Assembly: GCA_964607835.1 (NCBI GenBank)
Contig: CAZSLL010000001.1
Location: 34,425 to 98,424 of the forward strand
DNA: 64,000 nucleotides
Origin: DAOVFN01 sp964607835
GTDB taxonomy: Archaea; Aenigmatarchaeota; Aenigmatarchaeia; QMZP01
Direction: 5' to 3'
Shown: positions 24,532-32,720 of the stretch, one piece after another
Layout of the letters: every line of letters starts with the position of its first letter
Numbering within the stretch: position 1 is the first letter of the stretch
The notes under the pieces: generated by a model
Database searches by the model: none
Told to the model about the DNA's origin: nothing
The model's input: only the letters and a program-made list of their open reading frames with translations
Program-made: the position numbers and the translations under genes

Positions 24532-24804
24532 ATGGTTTTCGATATTCTGAGGAAACTCGAACTGGAGGGAACCCTCGGCAGGTGCCACCTGACCCTGAGG
24601 GACAGCAGGAAGCCTGGTGGAACCCGGATAATACTGGGCAGCGAGCTCACCAGGGTCAGCAGAGAGCGCATTGAGCTCCTTGGGGGAGAATCACTATATG
24701 AGGCCTTCAGGATTCCGCTTGAAAGCATACAGGAGATCAGGCTCGAGGGAAGGCCTGTCTTCAGGCGGAGGAGCTCCATAAAGAGAATACACATGAGGAA
24801 ATGA
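24532..24804 (+). CDS. DUF504 / MJ1316-domain protein (UPF0248)
   Basis: 90 residues. The C-terminal IPLESIQEIRLEGRPVFRRR matches the UPF0248 signature (I-P-x-x-x-I-x-E-I-R-x-x-G-x-x-x-x-R-R). Upstream HLTLRDSRKPGGTRIILGSE is the beta-rich part. Related MJ1316 domains are found with RNA 2',3'-cyclic-phosphate-end-processing enzymes, so an RNA-related role is plausible. It follows the radical SAM gene by 40 bp on the same strand. Confidence 0.8.
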   Translation: MVFDILRKLELEGTLGRCHLTLRDSRKPGGTRIILGSELTRVSRERIELLGGESLYEAFRIPLESIQEIRLEGRPVFRRRSSIKRIHMRK

Positions 24805-24856
24805 GGCTTTCCTAACGCTTATTAATCACGGATGTATATCCTGGTCAGGGTTGAGA

Positions 24857-25480
24857 ATGCCAAGGGAGATTTCTGTCGGGGATGTGGAAATATGCTGGCT
24901 CGGTCACGCCGGTTTCATGCTGAAGTCAGGAAACGCAGTGGTGTACATAGACCCGTACAAGGTCTCGCACGGTGAAAAGGCAGACATGATACTCGTAACG
25001 CATGAACATTACGACCACTGCGACCCTGGCTCTGTCAGCGTGCTCTCTGGCAAGGGCACCCTTGTTGTGGCACCCAAGTCATGCAGGGGAAAGCTTTCCA
25101 AGTTCAGGGAAATAAAAATTGGAGATTCAGTCATCGAGCAAGGGATAAAGGTAATGGTGGTGGATGCCTACAACAAGGAGAAGCAGTTCCACCCAAGGGG
25201 GTCGGGCGTAGGATACCTGGTTACCATGGGCGAGACCGTGATTTATCACGCTGGCGACACGGACAGGATTCCCGAGATGAGCGAGCTCGGTCATGTGAAC
25301 GTGGCGCTCCTGCCTGTTGGAGGGACCTACACCATGGATGTGCAGGAGGCAGCCATGGCGGCTGAGGCCGTGGGGGCTGAGATAACCATTCCCATGCACT
25401 GGGGAACGGTTGTGGGAACACAGAGCGACGCGGAGAGGCTCAAGAAGCTCTGCAAGACCAGGGTGGAGGTCCTCTCATAG
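24857..25480 (+). CDS. Metallo-beta-lactamase-fold hydrolase (UPF0173 type)
   Basis: 207 residues. Zinc ligands are visible in LVTHEHYDHCD (HxHxDH variant), YHAGDTDRIPEM (Asp) and IPMHWGT (His). The start WLGHAGFMLKSG and the compact length match the UPF0173/YtkL-like metal-dependent hydrolases. The substrate is unknown. ATG 24857 is preferred to the in-frame TTG at 24851. It sits in a same-strand run with the DUF504 and glutaredoxin-like genes. Confidence 0.88.
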   Translation: MPREISVGDVEICWLGHAGFMLKSGNAVVYIDPYKVSHGEKADMILVTHEHYDHCDPGSVSVLSGKGTLVVAPKSCRGKLSKFREIKIGDSVIEQGIKVMVVDAYNKEKQFHPRGSGVGYLVTMGETVIYHAGDTDRIPEMSELGHVNVALLPVGGTYTMDVQEAAMAAEAVGAEITIPMHWGTVVGTQSDAERLKKLCKTRVEVLS

Positions 25481-25532
25481 GCCTCTTTTAAATAGAGGTG
25501 CGCCAATTCTTACTGGAAAGGGGGATGATTCC

Positions 25533-25781
25533 ATGGCACAAAGCAAGAAAGTCAGGGTTTACTCAACCCCATTCTGCCCATGGTGCGTAAAGGCCAAGGA
25601 ATTCCTCAAGGAGCATGGAATCGAGTTCGAGGAAATCGATGTTTCACAAGACCAGGAGGCCGCCCACAGGATGGTGGAGGGCTCTGGGCAGACAGGCGTG
25701 CCTGTCATCGAGATATCAGGCGAGTTCGTGGTTGGATTTGACAGGACCAGGATTTCAGAGCTCCTGGGAATAAAGGAATGA
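25533..25781 (+). CDS. Glutaredoxin-like protein
   Basis: 82 residues with the thioredoxin fold. RVYSTPFCPWCVKAKEFLKE contains the CPWC redox pair after strand 1, and GVPVIEISGEFVVGFDR has the cis-Pro (TGVPV) and the GFD helix start typical of NrdH/glutaredoxin proteins. The ATG at 25533 gives the canonical length; the longer open frame from 25410 overlaps the MBL gene. It is 4 bp from the DsbA-like gene, which suggests a redox operon. Confidence 0.9.
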   Translation: MAQSKKVRVYSTPFCPWCVKAKEFLKEHGIEFEEIDVSQDQEAAHRMVEGSGQTGVPVIEISGEFVVGFDRTRISELLGIKE

Positions 25782-25785
25782 TTCA

Positions 25786-26349
25786 ATGGATCCCAAGGTT
25801 TTCGCCAGGAAAGCACTCAGTCAGATGACATCCAGCAGGCAGAATATTGTAATGCTTGTTCTGGGAATACTCATTATATTCTTCGGCTCTTATGCCATGA
25901 CCGGGTACCTGGTGGGGAATCCACCTGTCCGGGACAATCCCGCCGCGGGATTCCCATCTTTCATTGACAACGGCGGGGAAATCTGCACCATTGACGGGAA
26001 GCCTGTCATAAGGATGTACTCAACCACCACATGCCCGCACTGCAGCTGGATTAAGGGCACCTTTGACGACATGGCCAGGGAATACGTCAGCCAGGGCAAG
26101 CTTGCAGCAATGCACTGGGAGCTAGACGTAAGGGATGATTCACTTACGCTTCAGAAGGAGAACAGCATCCCCCAGGAGGAGATAGACCTCTTCCTCAGCA
26201 ACAGCAATGGCGGAGGAGTTCCCACATATGTCATGGGATGCAGGTACTCCAGGCTCGGTAACGCGCATGAGGGCCAGGGAGGGCTTCCAGCAGAGGAGGC
26301 GGAATTCCGCGCCCTCATAGAGCACCTCATAAAGGAAACCTCCCGGTAA
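25786..26349 (+). CDS. Membrane-anchored thioredoxin-fold oxidoreductase
   Basis: 187 residues. An N-terminal anchor (IVMLVLGILIIFFGSYAMTG) precedes an exported domain with IRMYSTTTCPHCSWIKGTFD (CPHC active pair) and a GGGVPTYVMGC cis-Pro loop. CPHC is typical of DsbA-like thiol oxidants, so it may form disulfides in the Cys-rich surface proteins made nearby. It follows the cytosolic glutaredoxin-like gene by 4 bp. The stop codon begins the palindrome at 26347. Confidence 0.85.
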   Translation: MDPKVFARKALSQMTSSRQNIVMLVLGILIIFFGSYAMTGYLVGNPPVRDNPAAGFPSFIDNGGEICTIDGKPVIRMYSTTTCPHCSWIKGTFDDMAREYVSQGKLAAMHWELDVRDDSLTLQKENSIPQEEIDLFLSNSNGGGVPTYVMGCRYSRLGNAHEGQGGLPAEEAEFRALIEHLIKETSR

Positions 26350-26363
26350 TCCCCGCGGGATAA
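26347..26363. repeat. ATCCCCGCGGGAT-type palindrome
   Basis: TAATCCCCGCGGGATAA forms 7-bp arms around CGC and starts at the stop codon of the DsbA-like gene. Similar palindromes occur at 51488-51508 and, imperfectly, at 22209-22227. Here it could act as a terminator hairpin or a protein-binding site. Confidence 0.6.
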
Positions 26364-26397
26364 ACAATCTTTTTAAGCTTTTTGTTCAGAATTGCGC

Positions 26398-26709
26398 ATG
26401 GAGACTGAATATTTCTCCCAGATAATGTACGAGGATGATATCCAACTTATCGGCAGGAAGGCTCCTGTAAGGATGTTCGAAGACTGCTACTTTGTCATGG
26501 GAGACTACGATGAAGGTATCCGGAAAGAGATTGGGGTTTATTGTTACGGGGGCAGCCTGAAAGGCGAGAGGGACGTGTATACATTCAGGCTCACAATCCC
26601 GCAGGAAAGAGTCTTTGAAATGCTGGGCGAAAATGAAGGGAGAGAATTCCTTGAAGACCTAAAGAAGCTCAGCGCTGGTCACGAGAATGAGGGCAGCCTT
26701 GGCTCGTGA
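26398..26709 (+). CDS. Uncharacterised small acidic protein (103 aa)
   Basis: METEYFSQIMYEDDIQLIGR opens a soluble protein with a beta-rich centre (EIGVYCYGGSLKGERDVYTF) and a helical C-terminal third. TTTTTAAGC at about 26369-26378 is a likely TATA box ~25 bp before the ATG at 26398. It is convergent with the YbjQ-like gene, 1 bp apart. No family recognised. Confidence 0.6.
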   Translation: METEYFSQIMYEDDIQLIGRKAPVRMFEDCYFVMGDYDEGIRKEIGVYCYGGSLKGERDVYTFRLTIPQERVFEMLGENEGREFLEDLKKLSAGHENEGSLGS

Positions 26710-26710
26710 C

Positions 26711-27028
26711 TCACTTCAGCTTTACGGCAGTGCCGTACGCGAGAATCTCTGCAGAGCCCGCCATGACCGCCGCGGTGCTAAGCCTCACACCGATTACAGC
26801 ATCTGACCTGAGCCTTTTCGCGTTGGCTTCCATCCTCTTCATGGCCTCTGCCCTGGCCTCCTGGAGCATCTCGGTGTAACCACCCTGCTCGCCTCCGACA
26901 ATCCCCCTGAAGGCAGCTCCTATGTCCTTGCCGATGTGTTTGGCCCTGACCGTGTTGCCTGTTACTGGCCCGAGAATCTCTTTAATATTCTTTCCCGGAA
27001 CCTCATAGCCTGTGGTTATTATCATCAT
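26711..27028 (-). CDS. YbjQ-like UPF0145 family protein
   Basis: 105 residues. The start IITTGYEVPGKNIKEILGPV and the central VRAKHIGKDIGAAFRGIVGG followed by EAMKRMEANAKRLRSDAVIG are diagnostic of UPF0145 (YbjQ-like, pentameric, sometimes called heavy-metal-binding). The length is typical. The start codon overlaps the stop of the GIY-YIG gene by 4 bp, so both are probably one operon. Function is unknown. Confidence 0.92.
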   Translation of the reverse strand: MMIITTGYEVPGKNIKEILGPVTGNTVRAKHIGKDIGAAFRGIVGGEQGGYTEMLQEARAEAMKRMEANAKRLRSDAVIGVRLSTAAVMAGSAEILAYGTAVKLK

Positions 27029-27303
27029 ACCACCTCATTAGCTTGTGGCCTTCTTTTGGCATTCTGGCTTATAAAGCGTATCTTTTCCCTTCGGGAAAGG
27101 CCCTTTATCCCAGCCTCCCGCTTCTGGGCTTCTGACCTGCTCTCTGCAGGCTCTGAGAAAACAAGCCTGAAGGGCCGGCGGGATTTCACGTATTTGGACC
27201 CCCTTCCAGAAGAATGCGCCTTCATCCTATTGTCCAGGTCATTGGTTACTCCCGTATACAGGGAGCCGTCAGCGCACCTTAGTATGTAAACCCTCCAGTC
27301 CAT
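27025..27303 (-). CDS. GIY-YIG nuclease-superfamily protein (UPF0213 type)
   Basis: 92 residues: WRVYILRCADGSLYTGVTND carries the VYIL...LYTG variant of the GIY-YIG motif. It is followed by the Arg helix (LDNRMKAHSSGRGSKYVKSR) and a Glu in EAQKREAGIKGLSR. These are small stand-alone nuclease-fold proteins of the YhbQ group, with weak DNA-cleaving activity known for some members. It is coupled to the UPF0145 gene by ATG/stop overlap. Confidence 0.9.
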   Translation of the reverse strand: MDWRVYILRCADGSLYTGVTNDLDNRMKAHSSGRGSKYVKSRRPFRLVFSEPAESRSEAQKREAGIKGLSRREKIRFISQNAKRRPQANEVV

Positions 27304-27374
27304 GCTTGATATATCCCATTCGAGATTATATGATTTCGTGGCCCATTTATAAAACTGCGGGCAACAGCATAGTT

Positions 27375-27752
27375 ATGCCCTACAAGACGCTTCTGGACAG
27401 GAACCTGGAGGAAGCCAGGATGAAGCTTGTCACCTTCCCTCAGGACACACTGGCAATAGTATACGTGGGTCGGGATGATGATGGTAACCGAGAAATCTGG
27501 AATATCAGGTACAGCCTGGTATTGGGCGAAAGGGGCTATGCCCTCAGGACTGTGGGTAGCGAGACCCCTCATATAGTGGATGACAAATCCCTCAACAGCA
27601 GCAGCAAGAAGAATGCTTGGCTGGAGGGATTCATGACCCTCGCTGATGACGTTGAGGGGGCCATGGACAGCCTTCCTATAAGGCCTGTTGACGCCGAGGA
27701 GATTAGGGGCAGACTCAGGGAATACCATGGGGAGATTTACCCGGATAAATAA
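27375..27752 (+). CDS. Uncharacterised protein (125 aa)
   Basis: From the ATG at 27375 (MPYKTLLDRNLEEARMKLVT) the protein has a beta-rich first half (DTLAIVYVGRDDDGNREIWN) and a helical C-terminus. TTTATAAAAC at about 27344-27353 is a TATA box at the right distance for a leaderless start, favouring this ATG over the in-frame 27306. Divergent from the GIY-YIG gene. No family recognised. Confidence 0.55.
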   Translation: MPYKTLLDRNLEEARMKLVTFPQDTLAIVYVGRDDDGNREIWNIRYSLVLGERGYALRTVGSETPHIVDDKSLNSSSKKNAWLEGFMTLADDVEGAMDSLPIRPVDAEEIRGRLREYHGEIYPDK

Positions 27753-28116
27753 TATTGCTTAACCATACTTTTGATTCCCCGTATAAAGCTACCAGGATTC
27801 ACATCCGTGTCATCCTGAATTTTACATGCTCTGGCGATTAATCATGCAGTGCAAGGAGCGCTCCTCTTCATTTGGGCATAGCTAAGGTAATGCCAGATTT
27901 TTAAAGCGGGGGGAGGATTAGGTTCATGACCAATAAGAAAACTGAATAGCCTTCCTGGGCTTCTTCAAGGCAGTGCTTTGGCCGGCCTTCCTGGTGCACG
28001 GAGTGCTCCTTTTCATGTGGGCATGAGCCGGGAGTCCAAGGTTCGGTATATGAATCATAAAACGAGCCAAGTAATAATGTGCCCGAAGTTATTGCGCATT
28101 GAAAAGAGATGATTGC
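27753..28116. other. Intergenic region with two decayed copies of a tiny membrane peptide
   Basis: No intact gene is visible. Two plus-strand fragments end alike: AVQGALLFIWA followed by a stop (ending about 27883), and AFLGFFKAVLWPAFLVHGVL then LFMWA plus stop (ending about 28026). The second is preceded by ATG ACC AAT AAG AAA ACT GAA, one base out of frame, and by a TATA-like TTTTTAAAGC (27899-27908). This looks like a tandem duplication of a ~35-residue membrane peptide that has decayed or been damaged by an indel. Confidence 0.4.
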
Positions 28117-28695
28117 ATGAAACTCAAGGCAGGCATATTCCTGGTAATCATTCTGGTGATACTCGGGGGCTTACTGGCGGCGCAGAGCATCCCTCGGTTC
28201 CTCTCATCAGTCCCAGAGATATCAGGAACAGGGGACATACTTCCTGATGAGCAGGGCCTCCGGAGGTTTGGGATGGAAATCAGCGGGCTGAGCTGCCGGA
28301 CAGAGGATTATGAGACCGGAGCCCGCGCCTCTCTGGCTCAGTACAGCTTCTGCAACTTCACCATCACCAGCCTGAACGGCACCGAGGTCATCCTCGAGGT
28401 AAAGAAATACACAAACATGGAGGACAGGACAGGCGCTTACCAGTACGAATCCTCCCACCTCTTCGGCCAGGAGGGGCTGATTAGCGAGAACGAGTACGGG
28501 GACCTGAGCAGGTTCAGGGTCAGCAGCGAGGATGACTACATGGGACACCTCAATAATCCGGGTGTCTACTATTACCACCTCTGGATATGCAAGGACCTGT
28601 ATCTCATCCACGTCACCTCAAGCGGGACCGTGGAGGCAGAGGACGAGGTTGCCTCTGTCGGGGAGCACATACTTTCTCAGTTCAGCCGGATATAG
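28117..28695 (+). CDS. Exported anchored protein of unknown function (192 aa)
   Basis: An N-terminal hydrophobic helix (AGIFLVIILVILGGLLAAQS) is followed by an extracellular domain with CRTEDYETGARASLAQYSFC and three N-x-S/T-like sites. The rest is beta-rich with aromatic clusters (NNPGVYYYHLWICKDLYLIH). ATG 28117 is preferred over an upstream in-frame TTG at 28099. Convergent with the next gene. No family recognised. Confidence 0.65.
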   Translation: MKLKAGIFLVIILVILGGLLAAQSIPRFLSSVPEISGTGDILPDEQGLRRFGMEISGLSCRTEDYETGARASLAQYSFCNFTITSLNGTEVILEVKKYTNMEDRTGAYQYESSHLFGQEGLISENEYGDLSRFRVSSEDDYMGHLNNPGVYYYHLWICKDLYLIHVTSSGTVEAEDEVASVGEHILSQFSRI

Positions 28696-28708
28696 GAAAA
28701 GGCGTTTT

Positions 28709-29557
28709 CTATCCTTGCGAATGAAGCTTTCTGAGCCTTTTCAGGTCTTCGCGGATGTTCCTCTCCAAATTATCAGGGTTGGAGCACAATTCCCTGTACT
28801 CTTTCCTGAGCCCGTTGGAGATGATGTATTCACGGACCTCCTTCAGTTTGGCATCATGCGGGGAACCGAATACAGGTACTATCACGTTTGACCTGAGGAG
28901 CTCCAGCCTCTTCTCCTTGTTCATGGGCATTCTGCTCCTGCTCATAGCAAAAGATAGCCCTTCGCTTTGGCTCTTGTTCAGCCGGATCCCGAGGGCAATC
29001 AAATCCCGCCTGAGGGCATGGTATGGGTCGGAAAGCCCTCCGTAGTATTCAGATAGTGAACCATTATCATAGCAGGCTTCCAGCACCTTTGCAGTGCTCA
29101 GGCTCCCGTCGCCAGTGCTTCCGGTTATCCCGAACACCGGCCGGAGAACCTCTTTCATGAGCTTGTTCCTCCTGGATCTGGATTCCCTGACTTTCTTCCT
29201 TCTGCTGCGCACATTGTCCAGGTAATCACGCCTCGAATCAGCCGCCGCCTCGTGGTCAATGCACTGCCTGGCCCTCTCTAGCCTGTCCCTGTAGGACGGG
29301 TCTGTGTTATACCTGTGCCAGGCGGATATTCTTCTTGCCTCTGCTCCACTGACTTCTGTCTCCTGGAGGAAGCCGCTATCCAGCATGGCCCCAATCTCTT
29401 CTTCGGACAGGCCGTATCTATCGATGTCCCGGCGCATGAACTTCATATCATCCAGCCCGTAGGAGACTATGGCACAAAGCTGCTCCACCCCGTCCATTCC
29501 CATCCTGTCCTCCAGGACTGAACGAACACTCTTCAGCATCATGGTGTAGGCTTCCAT
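28709..29557 (-). CDS. Uncharacterised helical basic protein (282 aa)
   Basis: The sequence is rich in Arg, Lys, Glu and Leu, with almost continuous helix prediction and no membrane segment. ARRISAWHRYNTDPSYRDRL, SRRDYLDNVRSRRKKVRESR and EKRLELLRSNVIVPVFGSPH stand out. RPVFGITGSTGDGSLSTAKV and NVIVPVFGSPHDAKLKEVRE look like two related segments, suggesting an internal repeat of about 85 residues. The composition suggests nucleic-acid binding. No family recognised. Confidence 0.6.
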   Translation of the reverse strand: MEAYTMMLKSVRSVLEDRMGMDGVEQLCAIVSYGLDDMKFMRRDIDRYGLSEEEIGAMLDSGFLQETEVSGAEARRISAWHRYNTDPSYRDRLERARQCIDHEAAADSRRDYLDNVRSRRKKVRESRSRRNKLMKEVLRPVFGITGSTGDGSLSTAKVLEACYDNGSLSEYYGGLSDPYHALRRDLIALGIRLNKSQSEGLSFAMSRSRMPMNKEKRLELLRSNVIVPVFGSPHDAKLKEVREYIISNGLRKEYRELCSNPDNLERNIREDLKRLRKLHSQG

Positions 29558-29960
29558 GCCTGATTGTCACGAATAAATAATAAAAATGCTTCCTGAACCA
29601 GAAATGAGAAGAGCCCCGGGAGGGTCGCCAATTAGCCCTGTACAATCAACGCATATCGCTTTTTCGATATCTGTATATGGCTGGATTCGCACAGCCAATT
29701 GGCTTCTGGAAGGCGGGATCCAGCCATTGTATGTTTTTAACCATGTATATGCAGGCGCAGAGGTTCAGGAAGAAGCAGGCCCTCAGCACGGTTGTCCTGA
29801 TGCTTCTGGGTGCATGGCTGATATGGATGAGCTTTGTTTGATAAGCCCTGAAGTGAGAGAATTTCATGGAAGAGATGACCTCAGATTTCCGGTATTCTGT
29901 CTCCGGTCCCGAGTGAATGCATGAATCGGGGGTGTGGATTTGGTGCCGCTTTCTTGCAGT
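29558..29960. other. Intergenic region, mostly without recognised content
   Basis: Apart from the 32-codon membrane frame at 29743, I see no supported gene, repeat or RNA. The longer open frame 29586-29924 has no codon-use or family support. Confidence 0.5.
29743..29841 (+). CDS. Possible 32-residue membrane peptide
   Basis: MYMQAQRFRKKQALSTVVLM then LLGAWLIWMSFV: a basic N-terminus and one hydrophobic helix. It lies in a 400-bp intergenic gap, and the topology pattern resembles the other small membrane ORFs here. Short length makes this uncertain. Confidence 0.4.
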   Translation: MYMQAQRFRKKQALSTVVLMLLGAWLIWMSFV

Positions 29961-31169
29961 TCAGTCAGATGCAAGCCATTCCCAGACGGGCATTATCTTT
30001 ATTTTTTTACCGTCCACCAAAAATTCATCTTTCTGTTTGTATGTCAGAACGAGCCCTTCATTCAGCTTAAGCCCTTTCATGGCTCCAAGAATGCCTTTTA
30101 TTTCTCTGTCCTTGTTTTCCTCATTGAGCTCAAAGCACACCTGGATTGCATGTGTTATTTTGCCCCTTTCCTTGACAATGAAATCGCATTCGCATTCCAT
30201 TTGGAAATAGAAAATCTCTCTAAACTTTCTCCTTAGCCCAAGAAAAACAACATTCTCGAGCATTCTTCCTTTGTCCTTGGAGAAGGAAGTTGAGTTGTTG
30301 TGAGAAAGCCCGTTGTCAATGGAATAAACCTTTTTGGGATTGACCAGCTGCTGCTTATACGAATAACTAAAACGGGGAACAGTAAATATCAGATAAGCGT
30401 CTTCAAAGAAAGATATATAATCTATGACGCTCTGCACTGATTTTATTTCGAACGCTTTCTTTATGGAATTGAAGGAAAATTTCTTTCCTGCGCTGCTAAT
30501 CATATGCATCGCAATCTTATTCAGCATATTCGTGTTTTTTATCCCGAACCTCACGGCAATATCCTTCATTACAACATCCGATAGCAGTTCGTGCAGTATT
30601 GCAGGATTCTGCTTTTTTATATATTCAGGAAAGCCCCCCGTATATAAATACTTCTCAAAAGATTTGATGGACGGAGATTCTTTTTTCATGTCAAGGAACT
30701 CTCTGAATGAGAAAGGGAACATTTCCACCTGCAAATGCCTTCCGGTAAGCCTTGTGCCAAGCTCGCGGCTTAGAAGAGAGGCGTTGGAACCGGTTATCAC
30801 TATTCTTTCCTTTCTGTCAATAAGGTATCTTATAAACTTCTCCCACTTGTCAACATTCTGAATCTCATCAAAAAAATAAATCCCTTTCTCACCGTGAAGC
30901 TCTTTCGCTATTTCGTCTGCCCTGTTAAAATCCTGAAGCTCAAAATCCTCGAGCCGGGGGTCTTCGAGATTAAGATAGTATCCGACCTTCTGCTTTTTCA
31001 GTAGCTGGTTGAGAAAAGTACTCTTTCCGCATCTTCTTATGCCGGTAATTATAATGGCAAAGGAATCCACTATTTTTATCTCAGCTTCCCTTGGAGTCCC
31101 CTGGCTTGCCTTGTCCAGGAATCCTCTCTGAGAGATTAATACTTCCTTAAGCGACTCTTTTGTTATCAT
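29961..31169 (-). CDS. AAA ATPase with DUF4143 C-terminal domain
   Basis: 402 residues. Walker A is IIITGIRRCGKSTFLNQLLK (about residues 39-58), Walker B is GIYFFDEIQNVDKWEKFIRY (about 95-114) and the sensor is RIVITGSNASLLSREL. FPFSFREFLD followed by LYTGGFPEYIK is typical of the AAA_14/DUF4143 ATPases. The C-terminal ECECDFIVKERGKITHAIQV is a PD-(D/E)XK-like fold. These proteins are frequent, often horizontally moved, and of unknown role. A/T-rich codon use compared with neighbours supports transfer. An imperfect palindrome (ATAGAA...TTCTAT, about 31213-31230) lies upstream near the TATA box. Confidence 0.92.
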   Translation of the reverse strand: MITKESLKEVLISQRGFLDKASQGTPREAEIKIVDSFAIIITGIRRCGKSTFLNQLLKKQKVGYYLNLEDPRLEDFELQDFNRADEIAKELHGEKGIYFFDEIQNVDKWEKFIRYLIDRKERIVITGSNASLLSRELGTRLTGRHLQVEMFPFSFREFLDMKKESPSIKSFEKYLYTGGFPEYIKKQNPAILHELLSDVVMKDIAVRFGIKNTNMLNKIAMHMISSAGKKFSFNSIKKAFEIKSVQSVIDYISFFEDAYLIFTVPRFSYSYKQQLVNPKKVYSIDNGLSHNNSTSFSKDKGRMLENVVFLGLRRKFREIFYFQMECECDFIVKERGKITHAIQVCFELNEENKDREIKGILGAMKGLKLNEGLVLTYKQKDEFLVDGKKIKIMPVWEWLASD

Positions 31170-31304
31170 GATTAGGCTTGGACAGGCATATATTTATATG
31201 TTACTATTTACAATAGAAACTAGCTTCTATTCAGGATGGACAACAAACGACATCAGAACAGACCCACAACTGAGGACTGCCGGGGAAGGCCTTCCCATAC
31301 TTGA

Positions 31305-31595
31305 AGCCCCGGGAGGGATTTGAACCCCCGACCTGTTGGTCTCTCGACGCTGAGTTGCAATCATTATGCCGTGGAAGCTGCCCTAGCCGAAGCGAGGGCA
31401 AGCTCCTTTTGGCTCCAGCCTTTCCTGAAAAAAGCTGGTCATGCGACCGTCTTACTGTCATCCCTTCTCAACCCCGTTAGCGACAATGCGTGAGCAAGGC
31501 CGCACCGGGGCGCTTGCGGCAGGCAAAGCCTACCGAAGGAAGGTCAATAGACCAACGTTACAAGCCAACCGCTCTGCCAACTGAGCTACCGAGGC
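31305..31595 (-). tRNA. tRNA-Thr(TGT) with a 218-nt intron
   Basis: Exon 1 (31595-31559) has GCCTCGG, a GCTC/GAGC D arm, stem GTTGG and loop start CTTGTA with anticodon TGT. Exon 2 (31340-31305) supplies A38, CCAAC, AGGTC, a GGGGG/CCCTC T arm, CCGGGGC and discriminator T. The joined molecule is 73 nt. The intron (31341-31558) is at the canonical 37/38 position and long for an archaeal tRNA. It is GC-rich, without an ORF, and predicted to fold. Its first bases GTTGGTCT repeat the exon stem and can pair with AGACCAAC at the 3' junction, giving an alternative to the mature anticodon stem. Confidence 0.9.
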
Positions 31596-31598
31596 TTT

Positions 31599-31634
31599 CC
31601 GCGAAGTGCTGGGCAAAGGCCTGCCTTTCGCGGT
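31599..31634 (-). promoter_or_regulatory. Hairpin in the 5' leader of tRNA-Thr(TGT)
   Basis: On the minus strand CCGCGAA and TTCGCGG form 7-bp arms just 5' of the tRNA, with a further GGCA/TGCC stem inside. A TATA box (TTTATAAAC, about 31652-31661) lies upstream, so the hairpin would be at the start of the primary transcript. It may help RNase P presentation or stabilise the precursor. Confidence 0.45.
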
Positions 31635-31672
31635 TTACAAATATACTGCGCATTGTTTATAAATAAATGAGC

Positions 31673-32272
31673 TCATTTTCCGGGCCTGGGGAATTTCCCT
31701 TTTCCGGGCGAGCCGGGTTCATGGGCCCTTACCTGGCTCAGGATGCGGGCGGCTTTGCTGCGCAACTCAGAGACTGTACCGGTGTTCTTAATCAAGTATC
31801 GCCTGAACTTTCTGGTAATGAGAAGGGACCGCATGCCCCTCTGGAGCTCTCTCCTGTCCCTCCACTCGAACTCAGACCAGCGGGCCGGATCGCGGGGACT
31901 TGCCCTTCTCCTGAGCCTGCCGTACCTGAGCTTCCTGGCGCTCTCCACCACCACGAGGTATATCTCCCCGTGCCTGGCAAGGAGATGGACCTCCCTGAGG
32001 TTCCTTGGCCCCTCCACGCAGATGATGCCTGAAGGGGATGACTCTATCCTGCTCTCCAGCAGCCTCACCGGGGCGTCTGGCCCGTATTCCTTTCTCAACT
32101 GCCTGGCCACGAACTCTGAGCTCTCTGCGGTCAGGTCCATTCCCCTCTTGAGGACCTCGTCCCTGACAATGTTGCCTGATATGAAGGTGGGGATTTTCCT
32201 TCTCTTGAATTCCCTGGACACCTCTGACTTCCCGGAGCCAGGAAGCCCAGTGACCACAATAATCTTTCTCAT
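31673..32272 (-). CDS. P-loop kinase-like protein (UPF0200 type)
   Basis: 199 residues. MRKIIVVTGLPGSGKSEVSR carries the Walker A loop. ICVEGPRNLREVHLLARHGE and the Arg-rich lid (LRRRASPRDPARWSEFEWRD) fit the UPF0200 family of archaeal dephospho-CoA-kinase-like or nucleotide-kinase-like proteins. The tail after ~180 is Pro/Gly/Lys-rich. The natural substrate is not established. Divergent from the membrane protein at 32337. Confidence 0.85.
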   Translation of the reverse strand: MRKIIVVTGLPGSGKSEVSREFKRRKIPTFISGNIVRDEVLKRGMDLTAESSEFVARQLRKEYGPDAPVRLLESRIESSPSGIICVEGPRNLREVHLLARHGEIYLVVVESARKLRYGRLRRRASPRDPARWSEFEWRDRRELQRGMRSLLITRKFRRYLIKNTGTVSELRSKAARILSQVRAHEPGSPGKGKFPRPGK

Positions 32273-32336
32273 GTGCCATCACGCGCCGGTCTCAGAAACC
32301 GATACTCATTATATACCATTCTTACTATAATAAATT

Positions 32337-32720
32337 ATGGTGTTCGAGCTTGTCATAACGCTTTTCAGGGAACTGTCCCAGATACACATAATCCTGCTAA
32401 TGGCTGTGTTCCTGGTATTCATAGCCTTTGCCTACAAGGCGTTCCAGGTCCTGATAAAGGGCTTCATGGTCGGGGTCATATCAGCGTCATTTCCCGTGAT
32501 AGCCACGCTGCTGGGTCTGGACGTGCCGCTCACAATAAACAACATCGTCTGGTTCGCCATACTCGGGGTATCATCGTTCCTGCTGTACCACACCATGTCA
32601 GGAGGTGTCAGGATGATGAGGCTAATCTACAGGCCGTTCGGACGGATGTTCAGGAAAAAGACCCCAGTCGTTCAGAAGATAATCATCAGGGAAAGGGAAT
32701 CCTCTTCCTCATCATCCTAG
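32337..32720 (+). CDS. Small membrane protein (127 aa)
   Basis: About three hydrophobic segments (IHIILLMAVFLVFIAFAYKA; GVISASFPVIATLLGLDVPL; IVWFAILGVSSFLLYH), then a basic C-terminal tail ending RERESSSSSS. A TATA-like sequence (CATTATATACC, about 32309-32318) precedes it at the leaderless distance. The 3' end overlaps by 4 bp the end of the convergent pilin-like gene. No family recognised. Confidence 0.65.
   Translation: MVFELVITLFRELSQIHIILLMAVFLVFIAFAYKAFQVLIKGFMVGVISASFPVIATLLGLDVPLTINNIVWFAILGVSSFLLYHTMSGGVRMMRLIYRPFGRMFRKKTPVVQKIIIRERESSSSSS

Noticed and set aside
25410..25532. Longer N-terminus for the glutaredoxin-like gene
   Set aside because: It overlaps the preceding MBL gene and adds residues unlike the family; ATG 25533 gives the standard length.
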